The notes under the pieces are model-generated. The model made no database searches, was not told the DNA's origin, and saw nothing but the letters and a program-made list of their open reading frames with translations. From Pampus argenteus (Eukaryota > Chordata > Actinopteri > Scombriformes > Stromateidae), in assembly GCA_036937835.1 (NCBI GenBank), contig CM072879.1:12827001-12891000 (forward strand): DNA of 64,000 bases, read 5' to 3'. A program made the translations under genes and the position numbers. The stretch's first letter is position 1. Each line of letters opens with the position of its first letter. This document shows positions 22,510 to 36,100 of this stretch, one piece after another.

Positions 22510-25500
22510 TTTACTGTTAAAACCTTTGCTTTCTACAAATGTACACTTTTCTCAACAAAAAAATAAATATTTGAAACTCAAAATAATTTATATCTACTAT
22601 TTTCATGAATTCTGGTCTATAAAATCTTTCATTAATATCAAATACAAAATACACTGTACGGAGTGCTTTGAAAACACACAAACACACTAAAACAAAAGCA
22701 TCAGACTTTCTACATGGTTTTGTTCAATTAATATCAACATTTTAACTATAGTCATTTTTGATTAAATTGTATTTCATCCGTAACTTCCTCCATGTCTTAA
22801 AATCCACATTGATTCAACCTGTACAGTAGGATCCTTTCTGTCATCAGTGTTTAACCTCAGTTTACTGACAATGACAAAATATCATAATTTCAAACCTTAA
22901 CTTCATGTTTAGTTTGGCCTCATTGTTGAATCACATGAGGTCATTTTAGGACAACTGTGCCCAGGAGTTTTATTTGCTGCCTGTATCTATCAAAATAGCG
23001 TGTATCGATCAAAACATTCAAAGCTAAAATTTCTCTGCTAAAATAGAAATGCTAAAATTAGGCAGATCAATAAGCATTAAAATATTTAAGACCTTATATG
23101 GTTTATATTGCCTCCTTACTGTAAATGTGCTCTCGACCTCTCCCAGAGTTGAAAAAAAATCAGTGTTTAGTCTGTCACAAACTGCTCACTGCTTTGTTTA
23201 AATATCTGGTGAGATATAACTTCTGGCACACAATCAGAAAACATTACAGTATCTAATGTAGACAGGCAGAACATTTACAAGCATTTTGAGTCTATTTTTA
23301 GCTTGTCATGAAGCTATTATTATTATTATTTATTTATTATTATGTTCCTGGTTAATAGCAGAGAGTTATTTGAGCTCCAATGTTGTGTCACAGCAAACAA
23401 TACTGCTATCTGTTGATCCCTCCAAGGCCTTAAATTAGGTTTTCTATTTTTATTCTCTCAGGGTACAATCACAGAGATACACAGTTGCCCGTAACGCCAC
23501 TGAGCAATCGACGAGCACGTCACCTTTGACTCTTCACATAATGAACAAGAATCACTCCCCTGCAGAACGTCCAGTAGCTTTTGGCCATCTCAGCCTGCCT
23601 GTTACATAAAAACCCAGTGGGGAAACAAAAATAATGTTGAGGTTTAGTCACAGATTTCAGTGCCTAAAATAGTCTAGGGTAGAAATAACACTCTTGACAT
23701 ACAATACAGTAAGTCCCTGTCACATTATTTCTATTATTAGGAAAAAGTCTTTCTGTAGTTGGCAGTTTTGACATTCATACTTCAGCTGGGAAAACGATCG
23801 ATGAGGATGATGACGCCACGGTGGACTGGTGAAGGCGACCTCGAATTATTTTACAGTTCCAGGTACAAATTCTGCTGAGCGTGCATCCGAGTCAGTTTAG
23901 CTCTCAGCAGATGGTTAATGAAGTTTTTTTTTTTTTTTTTTTTTACTTTTGTAGGAATGCTACCGAAATTCTGATTTTTACCTGTCAGCTGCTCTTTGAT
24001 TGTGCAGTAAAGAGAAAATGCATTTAGCATTGCTCTCATGTAGAACCAATATCCCTGATTTAAAAGCTCTTCTGCTGTACTCACTTCATATATTCTCTTA
24101 AACTAGTTTGTTCTGTGGATTGATGAGAAAAAAACAGATAGAAGAGGGAAAATAGAAGTTCCTTTTCACAACCCAAAGGATAGTTTAACAGTCAGGTGCC
24201 CATATGAACACTGTACTTTTTTTTTTACTCGCTGTAATCTTTCATTTCTCCTGTTCATACTAAAAACATAGAAAATAAATAAATCCACTGTCCTTGCTTT
24301 GCGCAAAAAGTACTTAAAAGTCTATCTGAAGATAACATGAAGCTTGAGCCATCTAAGTTAGACAAATAAAGAGGATATCTTCCAAAGGTTATATTTTCAG
24401 TAAAAATGTCCTGCTTCATGTCTAGATGGACAGTGTTTTCCTGTTCAGCTGCAGTGAAAAGATGGTACACGAGGGAATTCTGAACAAAAATAAAATACTC
24501 TTTTCAATTATCTTCAAATAAACTTGTAAATACATGTTTGCCCAGAAGAAGGACTGTGGATTTTGCCCCCATCAGTAAAAAGAAATAATAATTTTGCTAT
24601 CACTTTAAATTTAATTGGCAGTGACGTTACACAGCATCAGATGTATTTAAACATTTCCCTTCAATACAAAACAATTGTGTTAATTTCTTTTAAAGCTACT
24701 GTCAGTACAGCTACAAAAACAGTATGAAATAAAGCTTTTACTAAGACATTGATCTATTTGAAGGAATACATGAATAATCTATTATATAACAGACATTCAC
24801 ACATATTGTGATTAAGTTATCATAAAGACCAAAATGTCACATTTGTAATGAGGAAATGTGAGGCCAAGGGTCCTGTGACAAACCAGGCTGCTCAAGTAAC
24901 ACCAGGTATAAAGATCTAATGTACTTCTCTGTTCAGGCAGTCACATGCTATCTGTCATAATGCCAACAATGCTGGTGTAGTGAAGAGCAGAGGCGGATGG
25001 GTCGACCATCTGGGCGTTTTTACCGACGACTGACCTCATCTATTTGTCATATGCCGAGTTGACAGACAGATTGTACTTTTTGTAATAATCATGACAGTCT
25101 GCCCCGCAAATCCCTTTAGACAGACTGACGTGACCAAACGCCACAACTTGATGAACCTGTAGTTATGCTAACAGAAAAATACTGGCAGTTTTGAGAAAGC
25201 AAAATGAGTCCATAATAGGATGAAACGAAGACACGTCTCAAATAATTTCACTAGCCTTTTCATGGATAAGATAATTTTTTGTTTTTCCACTCTAATACCC
25301 AATAAAGCGAAGTGCTCTGGTATCTTCACCTGTGTCAGACACAAAGACCGTGTAGCAAAAATGTTTAGAGTTGTTATGATGTCACTTTACATTTTTACCA
25401 ACAGCAGCAACCTCATTCGGAGAGTGAATTAATTTTATCATGCCTTTTCAATTCAATATCAACCTCAATACTAGTTTTTTTTTAAAGCAACCGCTGCCCA

Positions 25501-27250
25501 CACACTGTGCCACTTGCTTCAGCAAAGATGAAAAAAACCAAAAACCACATTAATTCAAAAATAACAAGTTATCCCTTAAAGCGATGGTGATGAATTCAGT
25601 ATCAGGCTAAGCCAGTGTCTCTGGTGGATAGATGGATGTATCAATACAGTTAAAATATTTATTCTTGTAGAGAGGAATTATAACCGAATTCTTCTAAAAC
25701 ACTCCTCGTCATATGCTACAACAAAACACTGAAAGCTTTGTCTCCCACATACTGCACAGCGCATATGGTACCAATTGAACATTTTTCAGAATAGGAAGAG
25801 AGGCAACTGCATTATCACTTGCTCTAGTGTGGTAGTTGCCATGGCGACGAGTGTAGGTGGTGTACTGTGCTGTACTCAATGCTGTACTCCTTCCCTTGTC
25901 CTCTCCCCTCTTCTCTTGCCCACCCTCTCTGCTCTGTTATCTGCAACATCCCCGTAACTTTGATTCCTTCATATTTACTCAAAATCTTTGCAATTGGTAT
26001 ATCAAGCTGTTTGAACTGAGCTCGCATTCGTATGTAATCAGCCTGTAATTAAGCAGAAAGTCAGATCTGAGCCACTCTTTAGTGGTTGAGAGCATTTTAT
26101 GATGCTACTCTTTGGTTTGCATGAGTATCATTGATTTAGCATGTTTTAGTTTTTTTTCGTTCTTTTTTAAATGTGGTTCTTGCTGACCATCCAAGTTCTT
26201 GTAAACGCTTTGTCAATCTCTTCTTTTTGCACACCAGCGTTTCTTTTATCAGTTTCCATGGAGATGTGTCTGTGCCTGTGTGTGTGTGTGTGAGTGAGTG
26301 AGTGAGTGAATGAGTGAGAGATAGAGAGAGTGTGTGTGAATTATAGAGTAGAGATGTGTCATTTCCAGTCTATATTTTTTAAGATTGCATGTGCCGTACA
26401 TCCAGTGTCCCAAGTTAGTATTTGACATGCAGGAACAGCATCAGCTTCCCATCCAGTTCAATCAAGGTTTCTCTTGTGTTCAGTGCAGCTTCAGTCAGTC
26501 AGAATACACTGTCAATCACAATTAAATGATCACATTAAAACCCTACTTTAGATTACGAGGATTAAAAAAGGACAAAACTGTTTTCTCTTGTTCTATTTTT
26601 AACAGATCAAACCTGTAATGATTCATTCAAAGGATTACCGTTAAGAAAAAAAGGCTTTCATCACGTCACGTCTCCGTTTTCTGATCATTTTTTGATTCAC
26701 AATTTACCACCATTCTCATGTTTATGATATAAATACAAAACAACCCTCTAACAGAGTTATACCCTCTTTATTGGGGATTTATGTAATGCTTTCTTTATAT
26801 ATGCCCACGAAATGTTCTATGACACATACAGGATTTAACAATTATCAATACACATTTACGTAACATGTTTACATAGCAGATAAAAAATAAAAATCCCTTT
26901 GAACCAGAACAATTGCTGTTGCCTCCACGCGTCTGCGCCTATATGGACAGTTTTGTTGGACTGTCTGGCTCTTTTTCAGTGACCAGAATAAAACAGATTA
27001 TAGACTATTAGAATCCAAATGAGTCACCCGCAGACTTTGATTCCTCCTGTGTATGAGAAATAGGGTTTCTTTTCAAGACAAAAAACATCACAGTATCACA
27101 GAGTTTTTTCAAGTCTGTCTAAAAACATACATGCATATATGTATATATGTATTTGTACACTGAAAGAGTTCTTGGTCTACTGTTATAACTCCCTACTAGG
27201 ACTCTATATGAGTTTATATCTCTATATCATCCTTTACAAAAATGTATTCT
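22510..27250. other. Intergenic stretch without recognised genes
   Basis: Nearly 5 kb of AT-rich DNA between vps72 and the syngap1 promoter. It holds poly-T/poly-A runs (for example 23925-23944) and a GT/GA-rich microsatellite at about 26276-26336. Open frames on both strands are short and unlike any family I know. Confidence 0.55.
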
Positions 27251-27258
27251 GAAATTCA

Positions 27259-27459
27259 GCTGGAAGCTACGTGAGGGCTCACCAGTCTAGTTTAATCAAA
27301 TCAAGTGTGTATCTTCTAAAGTTACAGTCTTTTCAGTATGAAATTGGCTTTTTGTGTTACTGTAGAAGAGGGAATTTCATAGTAAAAAGACTGCAACTTT
27401 GGAAAATACCCACTTTATTTGGCAAACTCAGGCTGCTGAGCCCTCATACTTGCTTCAGG
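27259..27459. mobile_element. 200-bp imperfect foldback element
   Basis: The left arm (TGAGGGCTCA ... AAAGTTACAGTCTTTT ... TATGAAATT) is repeated in reverse complement on the right (AATTTCATA ... AAAAGACTGCAACTTT ... TGAGCCCTCA). The arms are about 95-100 bases with a loop near 27350. This is the architecture of a foldback MITE. An AAAGGGGCACTTCGCTGATTT stretch follows at 27467 and resembles the end of a second repeat type seen near 55292. Confidence 0.75.
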
Positions 27460-28099
27460 CAAACTTAAAGGGGCACTTCGCTGATTTAACATCAAGCTGC
27501 AACTACCACAGCTTGAGGCTGAAGCTAATGCAGAAGTACCTTCACATTCAATGCCACCAACAGCAGCTGGATGCTGGCTTAAAAAAAAATCATTGGCTAC
27601 AATTGACTTCCCATACTAAGTCATTATGGTCTCAATCACTCACAATTTGGACCCTCTTATAAGATGAAGCTACTCAGCCTATGGAAACAGTTGCACAATT
27701 CCCATGTGTGGCTGTTAACAGGATGCCTTGGGCAACATAATCATTCTTTACAACCAGTATGAACAGCAGAAATCACAACCACTGATAACTCTTTAAAAAG
27801 CACATATGGGTATGTTATGGATTTAAATATTCACACATACATAACACACATAAACAGATTTACCTGCTAGGGACATAATTAGGTTGAAATGTTAATGAAA
27901 TATTAGACAAAGTTAGAATAAATTTACCACAACCAGTTTCTACACAGTAAACCAGGATTTTTTTTTATTTTTTATAAAAATTATCTCGTTCCCACTTTCT
28001 GTCCTCTAAAAAACAAGTTTATAGATTATTTTTTAGGCGTGCAAACTCGAGCCTCATTAACACGGGAATCTGTGTGAGACATTAAGAAGTAGTTTGAAC

Positions 28100-29445
28100 G
28101 AACTTTGTGGTCTCCAGCCTCATTTCCATGTTAATTATTCGGCGCAGTGGGCGGCGGGCCGTCATCATTTCGCTTTATTTTAGGGTGTTTCAAACTTCAG
28201 CGATGGCAGCGCGCAGGGCGGACTGCCTGCCGTCGGAGGCGGTGGTTTCTGTCTATTACGCACTATCTCCGCCCTCGAGGGAGAGACTTTTTCTTTTTTT
28301 TCACGCACTGCTGTTCAATCAAAATTAGGTGTGACGAACGGCAGGAGTGCAAAGGACACCGCGTCAATTTGGCACCAGATTTACCCCTCGGTATGAATTT
28401 CTGGATTATGGAGACGTCGGCATGCCACGCAGGGTGAACCACATACGCTTAACCAAGATTAAATCAAACGAGCTAGAAGCAAGGTGCGCGTAAAAAAAAA
28501 AAAAAAAAAAAATGTGCACGAATCAGATATTGTTCATATGCTGCTGCACATAGTCGGGATTTCGCCTGTAAATACCCCTGGGATGTTTATTCTGATGCTT
28601 TTGTGGTTTTTGATGCGCGCAGTGTGCAGTCGGTTTGTGTGGCGCTCAGAGTTGGCATAGACGACACCTTCATAATTATCCTCATATTAATATCAGTAAT
28701 GGTTAATGTGCAGCAGTTATAACCGTACATTGTGTCGTTAATCTCTGTGTTAAATGAGTGACGGGTGATGAACTGACGGGCTCTGTGGATCGTTACACCA
28801 AACGCGCTGACAGGACTTCATATTGTTCCAATATAATAAAGCGACGCAGGGGCTGTCTGAAGTCACATGTGCCCAGAACAAACAACTAAGATGACAAAGC
28901 CCATCCTGAGAAGAGATTCTCTTTATTACCGAGGAAGCCGCATTGGGATCACATCTCAGTTTCTGGATTGCAATAGAGTTGGAGGACAGGGAGCAGAGGA
29001 AGGAGAGAGGGAGGAGAAGCAGAGGAGAGCCGCTGAGCTGCACAACAGAGCCGCTGCTGAGAGGCAAGCTTTGGCTTCAGAGATGGACTGAGCTGAAGGT
29101 GACAGTCAGCGACACCTTTTCTTCTAAAGCCTCCACACCTGACAAAGGCATGTATGGACACATTGCAGCATAGGTGAGAAACAAAAAGGATTTGGCAACG
29201 TGAACACAACAAATTGGCCTAATGAATAAGATAAAACAATCTTTGAAAGAGGACAAAACCGGCCTTTTATTCGGAACCCGACTCTCAGGTCTGCACAAAC
29301 TGATTCTACCTTGGTCCCGAAAAGCTAGTAAACCTGGAACCTCAGCCCCCTCCCAAGTGCCCTGGAAACCCACCGGATCCCATCCGCAGCCACAGATGTG
29401 ACTAAGCTCTCAAGATTTCAACAGCAGGAAGCCCTGTGATTTTGG
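28100..29445 (+). promoter_or_regulatory. Putative syngap1 promoter and non-coding 5' exons
   Basis: CpG-richer DNA at 28130-28450 (GGCGGCGGGCC, GCGATGGCAGCGCGC) is followed by purine-rich exon-like sequence. Good donors occur at 29173/29174 (CATAG|GTGAGA) and 29445/29446 (TTTGG|GTAAGT). The segment ending at 29445 has a TAA in the frame that would join the first recognised coding exon, so it fits a 5' UTR. Assignment to syngap1 is by position and strand only. Confidence 0.45.
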
Positions 29446-29649
29446 GTAAGTGTAACATACTCTGAAAAACCTGCATTATTTAAAATGTTTACTACATCTC
29501 AAGTGTTCACCGGTGTTACAGCTGAGCAAGAGATGCACTGATCAAGAGGTTTGAGCTGGTTCTCACAGCCTGAATATTGTTGATACAACAGTGAAACTCA
29601 CCAACACTGCTCAGGTGTCAAATGCACAGGTGTCCATGCAGGTATCTTT

Positions 29650-30190
29650 TAATAGGTGCACTATGTAGGATTTGGCCACCTGATCCAAACATATAGAGGG
29701 CAGCATACCACCAAATGCAAGCGTAAAGATCGCTGTTTACTGTGGAATCTGTGCTATGGCGTCTTCGTGTTATCAAAGTACTGTGGAGACATTAGAGGCC
29801 AGCGATAAATTACCAAATATCTGCACAGATCAGTTCATGAGATTATGCAGCTGAGATGACCAGATCTCTCTTTCAGCCAGCTAGTGGCTGCAGCAGATGT
29901 CATCTGAATAGATGCTATTTGGGCAAACTGACAACATATACCACTTTCTCGACAGAAAAAAAAAAAAGTTAAAACCTAATAAAGTGACATGAAAATTACA
30001 ACAGGTCTGATCTTGGGCCAGTGCTACTTCTTCTTCCTCACATGTTGGACTGAGGGCAGACTGGATGCTACAGTGACTCACTAGCGCTTCTCGAGGTACA
30101 AAGAGGTATTAAACAATTAACTAGCTGTTGCTGGTTAGCATGCTAACTTCAGTGGATATCTCTGCAACACAGTACCTAGATGTCTTTGAC
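29650..30190. mobile_element. Probable interspersed repeat (GGTGCACTATGTAGGATTT type)
   Basis: It starts with TAGGTGCACTATGTAGGATT and ends in the GCTGGTTAGCATGCTAACTTC region. These phrases are familiar from abundant short teleost repeats. The boundaries are approximate and the assignment is from memory. Confidence 0.4.
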
Positions 30191-30199
30191 TCAATGTCC

Positions 30200-33100
30200 A
30201 AAAACTGTTATGTCTTCACATTCTGTTGATGATTTTTATTAAATCTTTTGAATGTTTTTATTCTGAAATTCAAATTGCACCTTTTTAATGTGATGCATTG
30301 CAGAAAAATTTGACAAACACTGGGATTAACACAACTAGAATGGTTATGTAGAGACAGAAAAATAATAACAAAATTTGCGCTTAATTTTTTTTAAATCAAT
30401 CATTCTTAGTACATTTATGTAATTTCTTTCTTTTTAAATATACATTTATACATCCTCTCAGAAATGTGTAGGCTGTTGAAGTGGTTGGCACAAAAACAAA
30501 ATGGCACATGGTTTGAATCGGCACACGCTGAATTTGCATTTGATGTATCAGTTGTTGTGGGGTTAGGAATAATTGTGATAAAAGTGATGCCTTCAAATGT
30601 CTAGTTTTGTCTAACCAACAGTTCAAAGCAAAAAAAAAGAAAAATTCAATTTACAAGGATATAAAACAGAGAAAAGCAGCACATCCTTACACACACAGCA
30701 CGTTTGATAAATAACAAAATGATTTGATCGATTGATTACTTGTTCCAGCTCTAATATAATGTTACACAAATATCATAAAACTGCATTCTTAACTGAAATT
30801 TCTAGTCAGGTGTCACAATACTTATTTAGTCTCACATATTGGAGGCCCCCCCAAGGTGCATTTTGGTTACATAATAATGTTCACGGCACAAAACTCCCAC
30901 TGAATAGAATATAATTTATTCATATATTTAATTTTCAAGAGAATTTTAAATCTGCTTCTCCCTTCAGATGAAGTCGGTGCACCTGGCAATCAGCTTCTAT
31001 AGAGTCGGCCAGAGTTTTTTTTTGCTATTTTGAACTGATTTCACTGATACCTGTAGTTTGCCAATTAGCAATCTCTGGATGTTGCACACTGAACACCTGC
31101 ACAGACTGTAGGAGGGGGTTTCTGGGTACTGAGATATGCAAATTGGATATTAAGAGCCAATTCTTTTCACATAAATCACTATAACTGTAGGGTTATTTTA
31201 GCAAATCAGTTTGCTATGATGATGATGTTCACTACAATAATAGTTCAAATAAAAATGTCCCACTTTAACTGGGCTTTGCACTGGGATCTGTGTGTATTTT
31301 TTATAGGAATAGATGAAAGAGGAACTTTCTTTTTTCTTTTTGGTAGTTTTCTTTCATCTCAGCTGGTAACAGATGTAGCTGATGCCGAACAGTAATGTAA
31401 TGTAGTACAGATATGATTGGATGCAGTGTGAGTTCATGCATACATATTCTCTTCTCAAACCAAAAAAACAAAACAGCGCAGTGGAGAGAGAAGAGCGTCA
31501 GATAATGAAATGTCTGCGGCTGCACACTTGACAGAACAAGATAAGTCCAGCTCACTCTGACTCAGTGCCCCTTGAAGGGTTTTTCTCAACCTCCTCCATA
31601 TGAAATGCCTGTAAGATATGACCTATCTCATACATCCCTCCTTGGAATTAGTTAGTTTTGCTAAAATAGACAGCCGTGAGTCATGTATATGTATTAATCT
31701 TTTTTTCAATTCCTCACGAACTGTTGAGAATCTGGATTCTTTGCCTCTCGACCACAGTTGTCGGCCAGGGAGCCCGACAGCCGACATAAGAGCTGATTCT
31801 ACTCCAGCGTCAAGTTTCCGTCATAATTCTGCTTCTGCTCTTCAGCCATCTTCAGTGCAACACACAAAGGGTGCTTTCTCTCACTGCCAAAATCAGAAAA
31901 AGGCTTTGTCAGTCCGTTTTGAATGTTCTCTGAAAAAACGTAGGGACTCCTGTCAGCGAGCTCCTGTCCTGCAATCTTCTGAAATTGTTTTCTTTTGCCC
32001 GAGGCCATGGATTTCTACCCTATTCTCTTTTTGTTTTTGTTTTTGAGCAAACCAACAGAGAAAACACAAGATATTTTTTTTTACCCTCCTGGTATTTCTT
32101 CTCCATCTTGAGCCTCTGTTCTTGCTTAACACAGTCTAACCTTGCAATGCCTTGTATTACTCATCTGTATTATCCTGCAGAAAATCCAAAAACCCTTTAC
32201 AGTAATCCTCCTCTCAATCTGTTTCTACTGTGGTCACTATATGTTATTCATCTCAAACTGCTCATTTTATATGGTAGCCTAACTACACAGCATGTCATAT
32301 TGCATGTTCTAATAATCACAATTTTTAAACGCTCACATTCTCCAAATATCCTAGTTTGGACGACAGTGAAATATGTACACTATGGGCTGTTTGTTTGTTT
32401 GTTTTTTTGCACCTCACTTCTTGTTTTTATGAACCTAAATTCCAATTAGAAAAGATGTGGGAACTGAAAAGCTGATTTGTCTGTAGGAATGCTTATCAAT
32501 TAATCATAGTAACAGCTTGTGGTTTAGCTGCCTCATGACATTTAGCCTAGAAGGCTCTAAAGGGCAGCTATGATAAACTGAATGTCGTTTGTCCTTCCAG
32601 TATATTATTTACTGTGGCCTGCAGTTATTTTTTGTTTTTTGTTTTCTGCAGTGACTGAAATGAAGATGAGGGTAAAAATTAGATTTTTTATTTTTTTTGT
32701 ATTCTCTTTGATGTATAAGATGTGAACCAAAATTGAAACTTTTCAGCATTTTTTATCTATATGAATGTTATGAAAAAGAATATTACTACCCTATACGTCT
32801 TAATGTATAACAATAACATGTTTTATATGTTTCTTGTGCTGTATCAAAGAACCCTGTGATTGACCCGTGGAGTTGTAAGTGACTGTTGGTTCATTGACCT
32901 CCAAAAACAAAAACTTTACTTGTGTCTGTGCCGTATAGCTGCATGGACACATCCTCAAAGACGTGGCTGCCGCATCAGAGTCAGTTTGGGTTGGTTGGTC
33001 AAGTGGAGGTTTGCTGTGGCGGGCCTGGAGTTTTAACCCCAAGTGAGTCAGTTGATACTGGTCTACTTTTCACCGCTGTCAACTGTGCCTACTGTAATTT

Positions 33101-36100
33101 CACAGCCTCGTCTCCAGTCTGTCATGGTCCAAATAAGATTTTTCTCTGTTATATGTTTGTATATGTTTCCCTTTAGTCCTCTCTTTCCTCTGAAATCTGC
33201 CGACACAACTCTTGCCAATAGTTAATGAAAGGTTTAACATGCACTACAACCACAGCTGTGCCGTCATGGCTTTACGGTCCTTTTTAAGTACTATGAAGTT
33301 TTACAAAAGCGTCTCAATATATCCTCCACCGGAGCATCAGTCACCCTCTGAGCCCTGCTTTGTCACACTCCCAACATCCTCCAGGTTTGATAGCACCATT
33401 TGCATTGTACTTCGGCTTTGATACACTCCAAGTCTTCCTCCTCTCTATGCTGTCTTTCCTTCTCCAGATGAAAGCAGCCATTTCTGCTCCCTCCAGGGAG
33501 CGGAAAATAAATTATTTTGTTAGTCAGAGCAGCGTGTGAAGCTGTTTGTTTCATTTCAAACATTTATACCGACACAGAACTGTTAGGGAGAAACAAATAA
33601 GAGGAGTCTTATACTTTAGGGGATGTCTTAGTTGAAAATCATCTTATCTTGAGCTGTGATGTGGTGAGATAATACAACGCTCGGCACAGCGTAAAAGAGC
33701 ATCAAATTGATGCTTGAGCTCTAGAATTTCATTTTGAGAATTTTTTAGCCGTTTAATTTGGGTCTCATCATTTACAAGCACAGCAATAACGCTTCTAAAT
33801 ACATTAGTAAAAAATGAAGGTAGTTTGATGGAGAGCAGTGCACAAGCTGCGAACATGTTCCTATGGTAACTAGGCCACACTCCCCTTGGCTAGCTCACAC
33901 AGGCAGAGGGACAAGCAGGAGAGGGATGGAAATGCTGGAAAACACATAAACTTCAGATTGTTTATTTAGGTTTCTGTTCGTACGCCTTTACTGCACTCAG
34001 AGGTAATTTACATTTTTCAAATAGGTCTTTTGGTTTCATAGAGTAGTGGTTACGTTGCAGGATGTTGGAAGTTTCTGTGTTTCGCCTCCTTTTTTCTCCA
34101 AAAATATCTGCAAGTTTTCAAGCCGATCACAGGTTCTTTCCCATGGCTCCCTCACTCCCACACTGCCCCTGCTTCCGCAACCCCTCTACCCACCTCTGCT
34201 TTCAAATCCTGCAGCTCTCCCTCTTCTGTGCATTTTATATTTACTTGATTACACTGCTGTTTCTAAAAATGGCACCAGTGGCTCTCTGAACACTGTCAGT
34301 AGTGTCACTTCTAAGCATAAACCCTGCTGACTAAGTTTTCTTTTATTTCAATTTCTTGTCATTAATGCACCATTAACTTTAAAGACTATTAGTTTTTGAG
34401 TGTATAAGGCTCACAATTAACCTATTTTGAATATATCACTCCTCCAGGTTTGTGTTTTTAGTCAAAAAGTTTAACTATATCAAAAAAATCTAATTTTATT
34501 TGAAAGCACCAGACATCGCAAGACAAGCGTTTATTCCACGAAGAAGAAGCTGGCTCTCTACATGCCAGCAGTGTATTGGTCTGTGTGCTTGGCATCTCCA
34601 ATGCCATTCTGTGTTTTGTAAATCACTGCTTACACTCCTACTGTGTCAAACCTCCTGGGGTGATGCTGCCAGCGTGTCAAAGAGCCACAAGGTTGATGCA
34701 CTGAGATTCTGCTCCTGTCAGTCATGCAGGCTGATTGTTTGGGCAGCTCGCTCTTCATGAATGGCCTTAACTCTACAAACATTTGAACTGTCTGTGGTTT
34801 CTCAGCAGCTGTGACGCTGGTTGAATCTATAATGACAGATAAACCACATTTGACCCAATGTACTTTGGAGATTGGCACTTATTTTCTAACACACATGACC
34901 CATACCTTAATGGTTTAATGGTCAGGTCACTCAAACTGTGAAAGTTTTGAATTTTTTGTGCAGATGATTTGTGATGACTTGTTTTAGCCTGAAACAGCCC
35001 CTATATTATGTTCAGAACAATGTATTCAAATCCACTGTGCAGTGAACAGAGGGAACATGGTGTTGCCTGTACTTTGTGGTTGTGGAGTTCGAGAAAATGT
35101 CAGGTCACAATTTTCCTTTTTTTGTGGTCTAGAGGAAAGAATGACTTTTTTTTTTTTTTTTTTTGACTGTACGTGTAATTTACAAAATGTGGACAGCCAT
35201 AATTACGAGTCTGTTATTGACATGAATAGTATTTGCTAGTCGCAATATGACAATTATGGAGACGTCCATATGACATGAATGCGACATCTGCCACGGCACA
35301 CCTGCCTCTGCGTTACCAGAGGCTTCTTTAAGTGTTATATATATTAATATACAATATTGTTGACAAATGCCTAGAAAAGCTAAATAGGGGGGTGTTAAAG
35401 TAAAGTGTTACCGTTTCACAATAGAACAGGAGAACATTGACATAGAACATACCAGAAACACTGAATTTTATTAATGGCATTAACGGTAAAAATGTATTTA
35501 ATGACATCCAATCTTTTTAATCAGGTCAGTATCGGAACCAAAAATCTTATTGATGCATCACTAATTATAGTTTTGATAACGATTGTTTGTTGCCAGGGCT
35601 GAAGGGAGAATATGAGTTATAGTTAATATTCAGTTAGGGCTGCCTATGTCGTGATCCATCTCTTCATACTGCATCTATTTTGTGACTAATTTCTGTAACA
35701 TAAAAAAAAAAAAAAAAAAAATCCATCCTTTGAAAAAGGGTTATGATATTATTCAATTTATTAAAAAAAACAAAACAAAGTTTCCAAATGTGTATAAATA
35801 GATAGATGTTTGCTAAAGGTTGATTATGTTTCTCCAACACCCACTCACAGTCTTCCTCTTTCTGTCTTTCTCTCCCTCTGTATCACAGTTTGCTAGAGGC
35901 TGTTGCCACCCACACTCTCTGTCCTGACAGCAATTTACATTCAGAATAGCCCATGTGAACATATACATGTGTTTGAATATGTCACGTTTACTTAGAGCGC
36001 CACATGTTGAAGGTGACTGAAGGTGATAGTGGATGTTAAAATCGGCAATATACTAAATATGCCTCTGCAGGGTCATTCAGTCTGTTCTCTGTAACTCTGC

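Noticed and set aside
28867..29091. 74-codon open frame starting MCPEQTTKMTKPILRR as the syngap1 N-terminus
   Set aside because: It ends in a stop before any donor, and shows no similarity to known SYNGAP N-termini. It is treated as 5' UTR.
31618..32449. Two overlapping plus-strand open frames of 142 and 154 codons
   Set aside because: They lie in the syngap1 5' intron, are rich in Phe, Ser and Leu from T-rich DNA, and show no domain or splice context.
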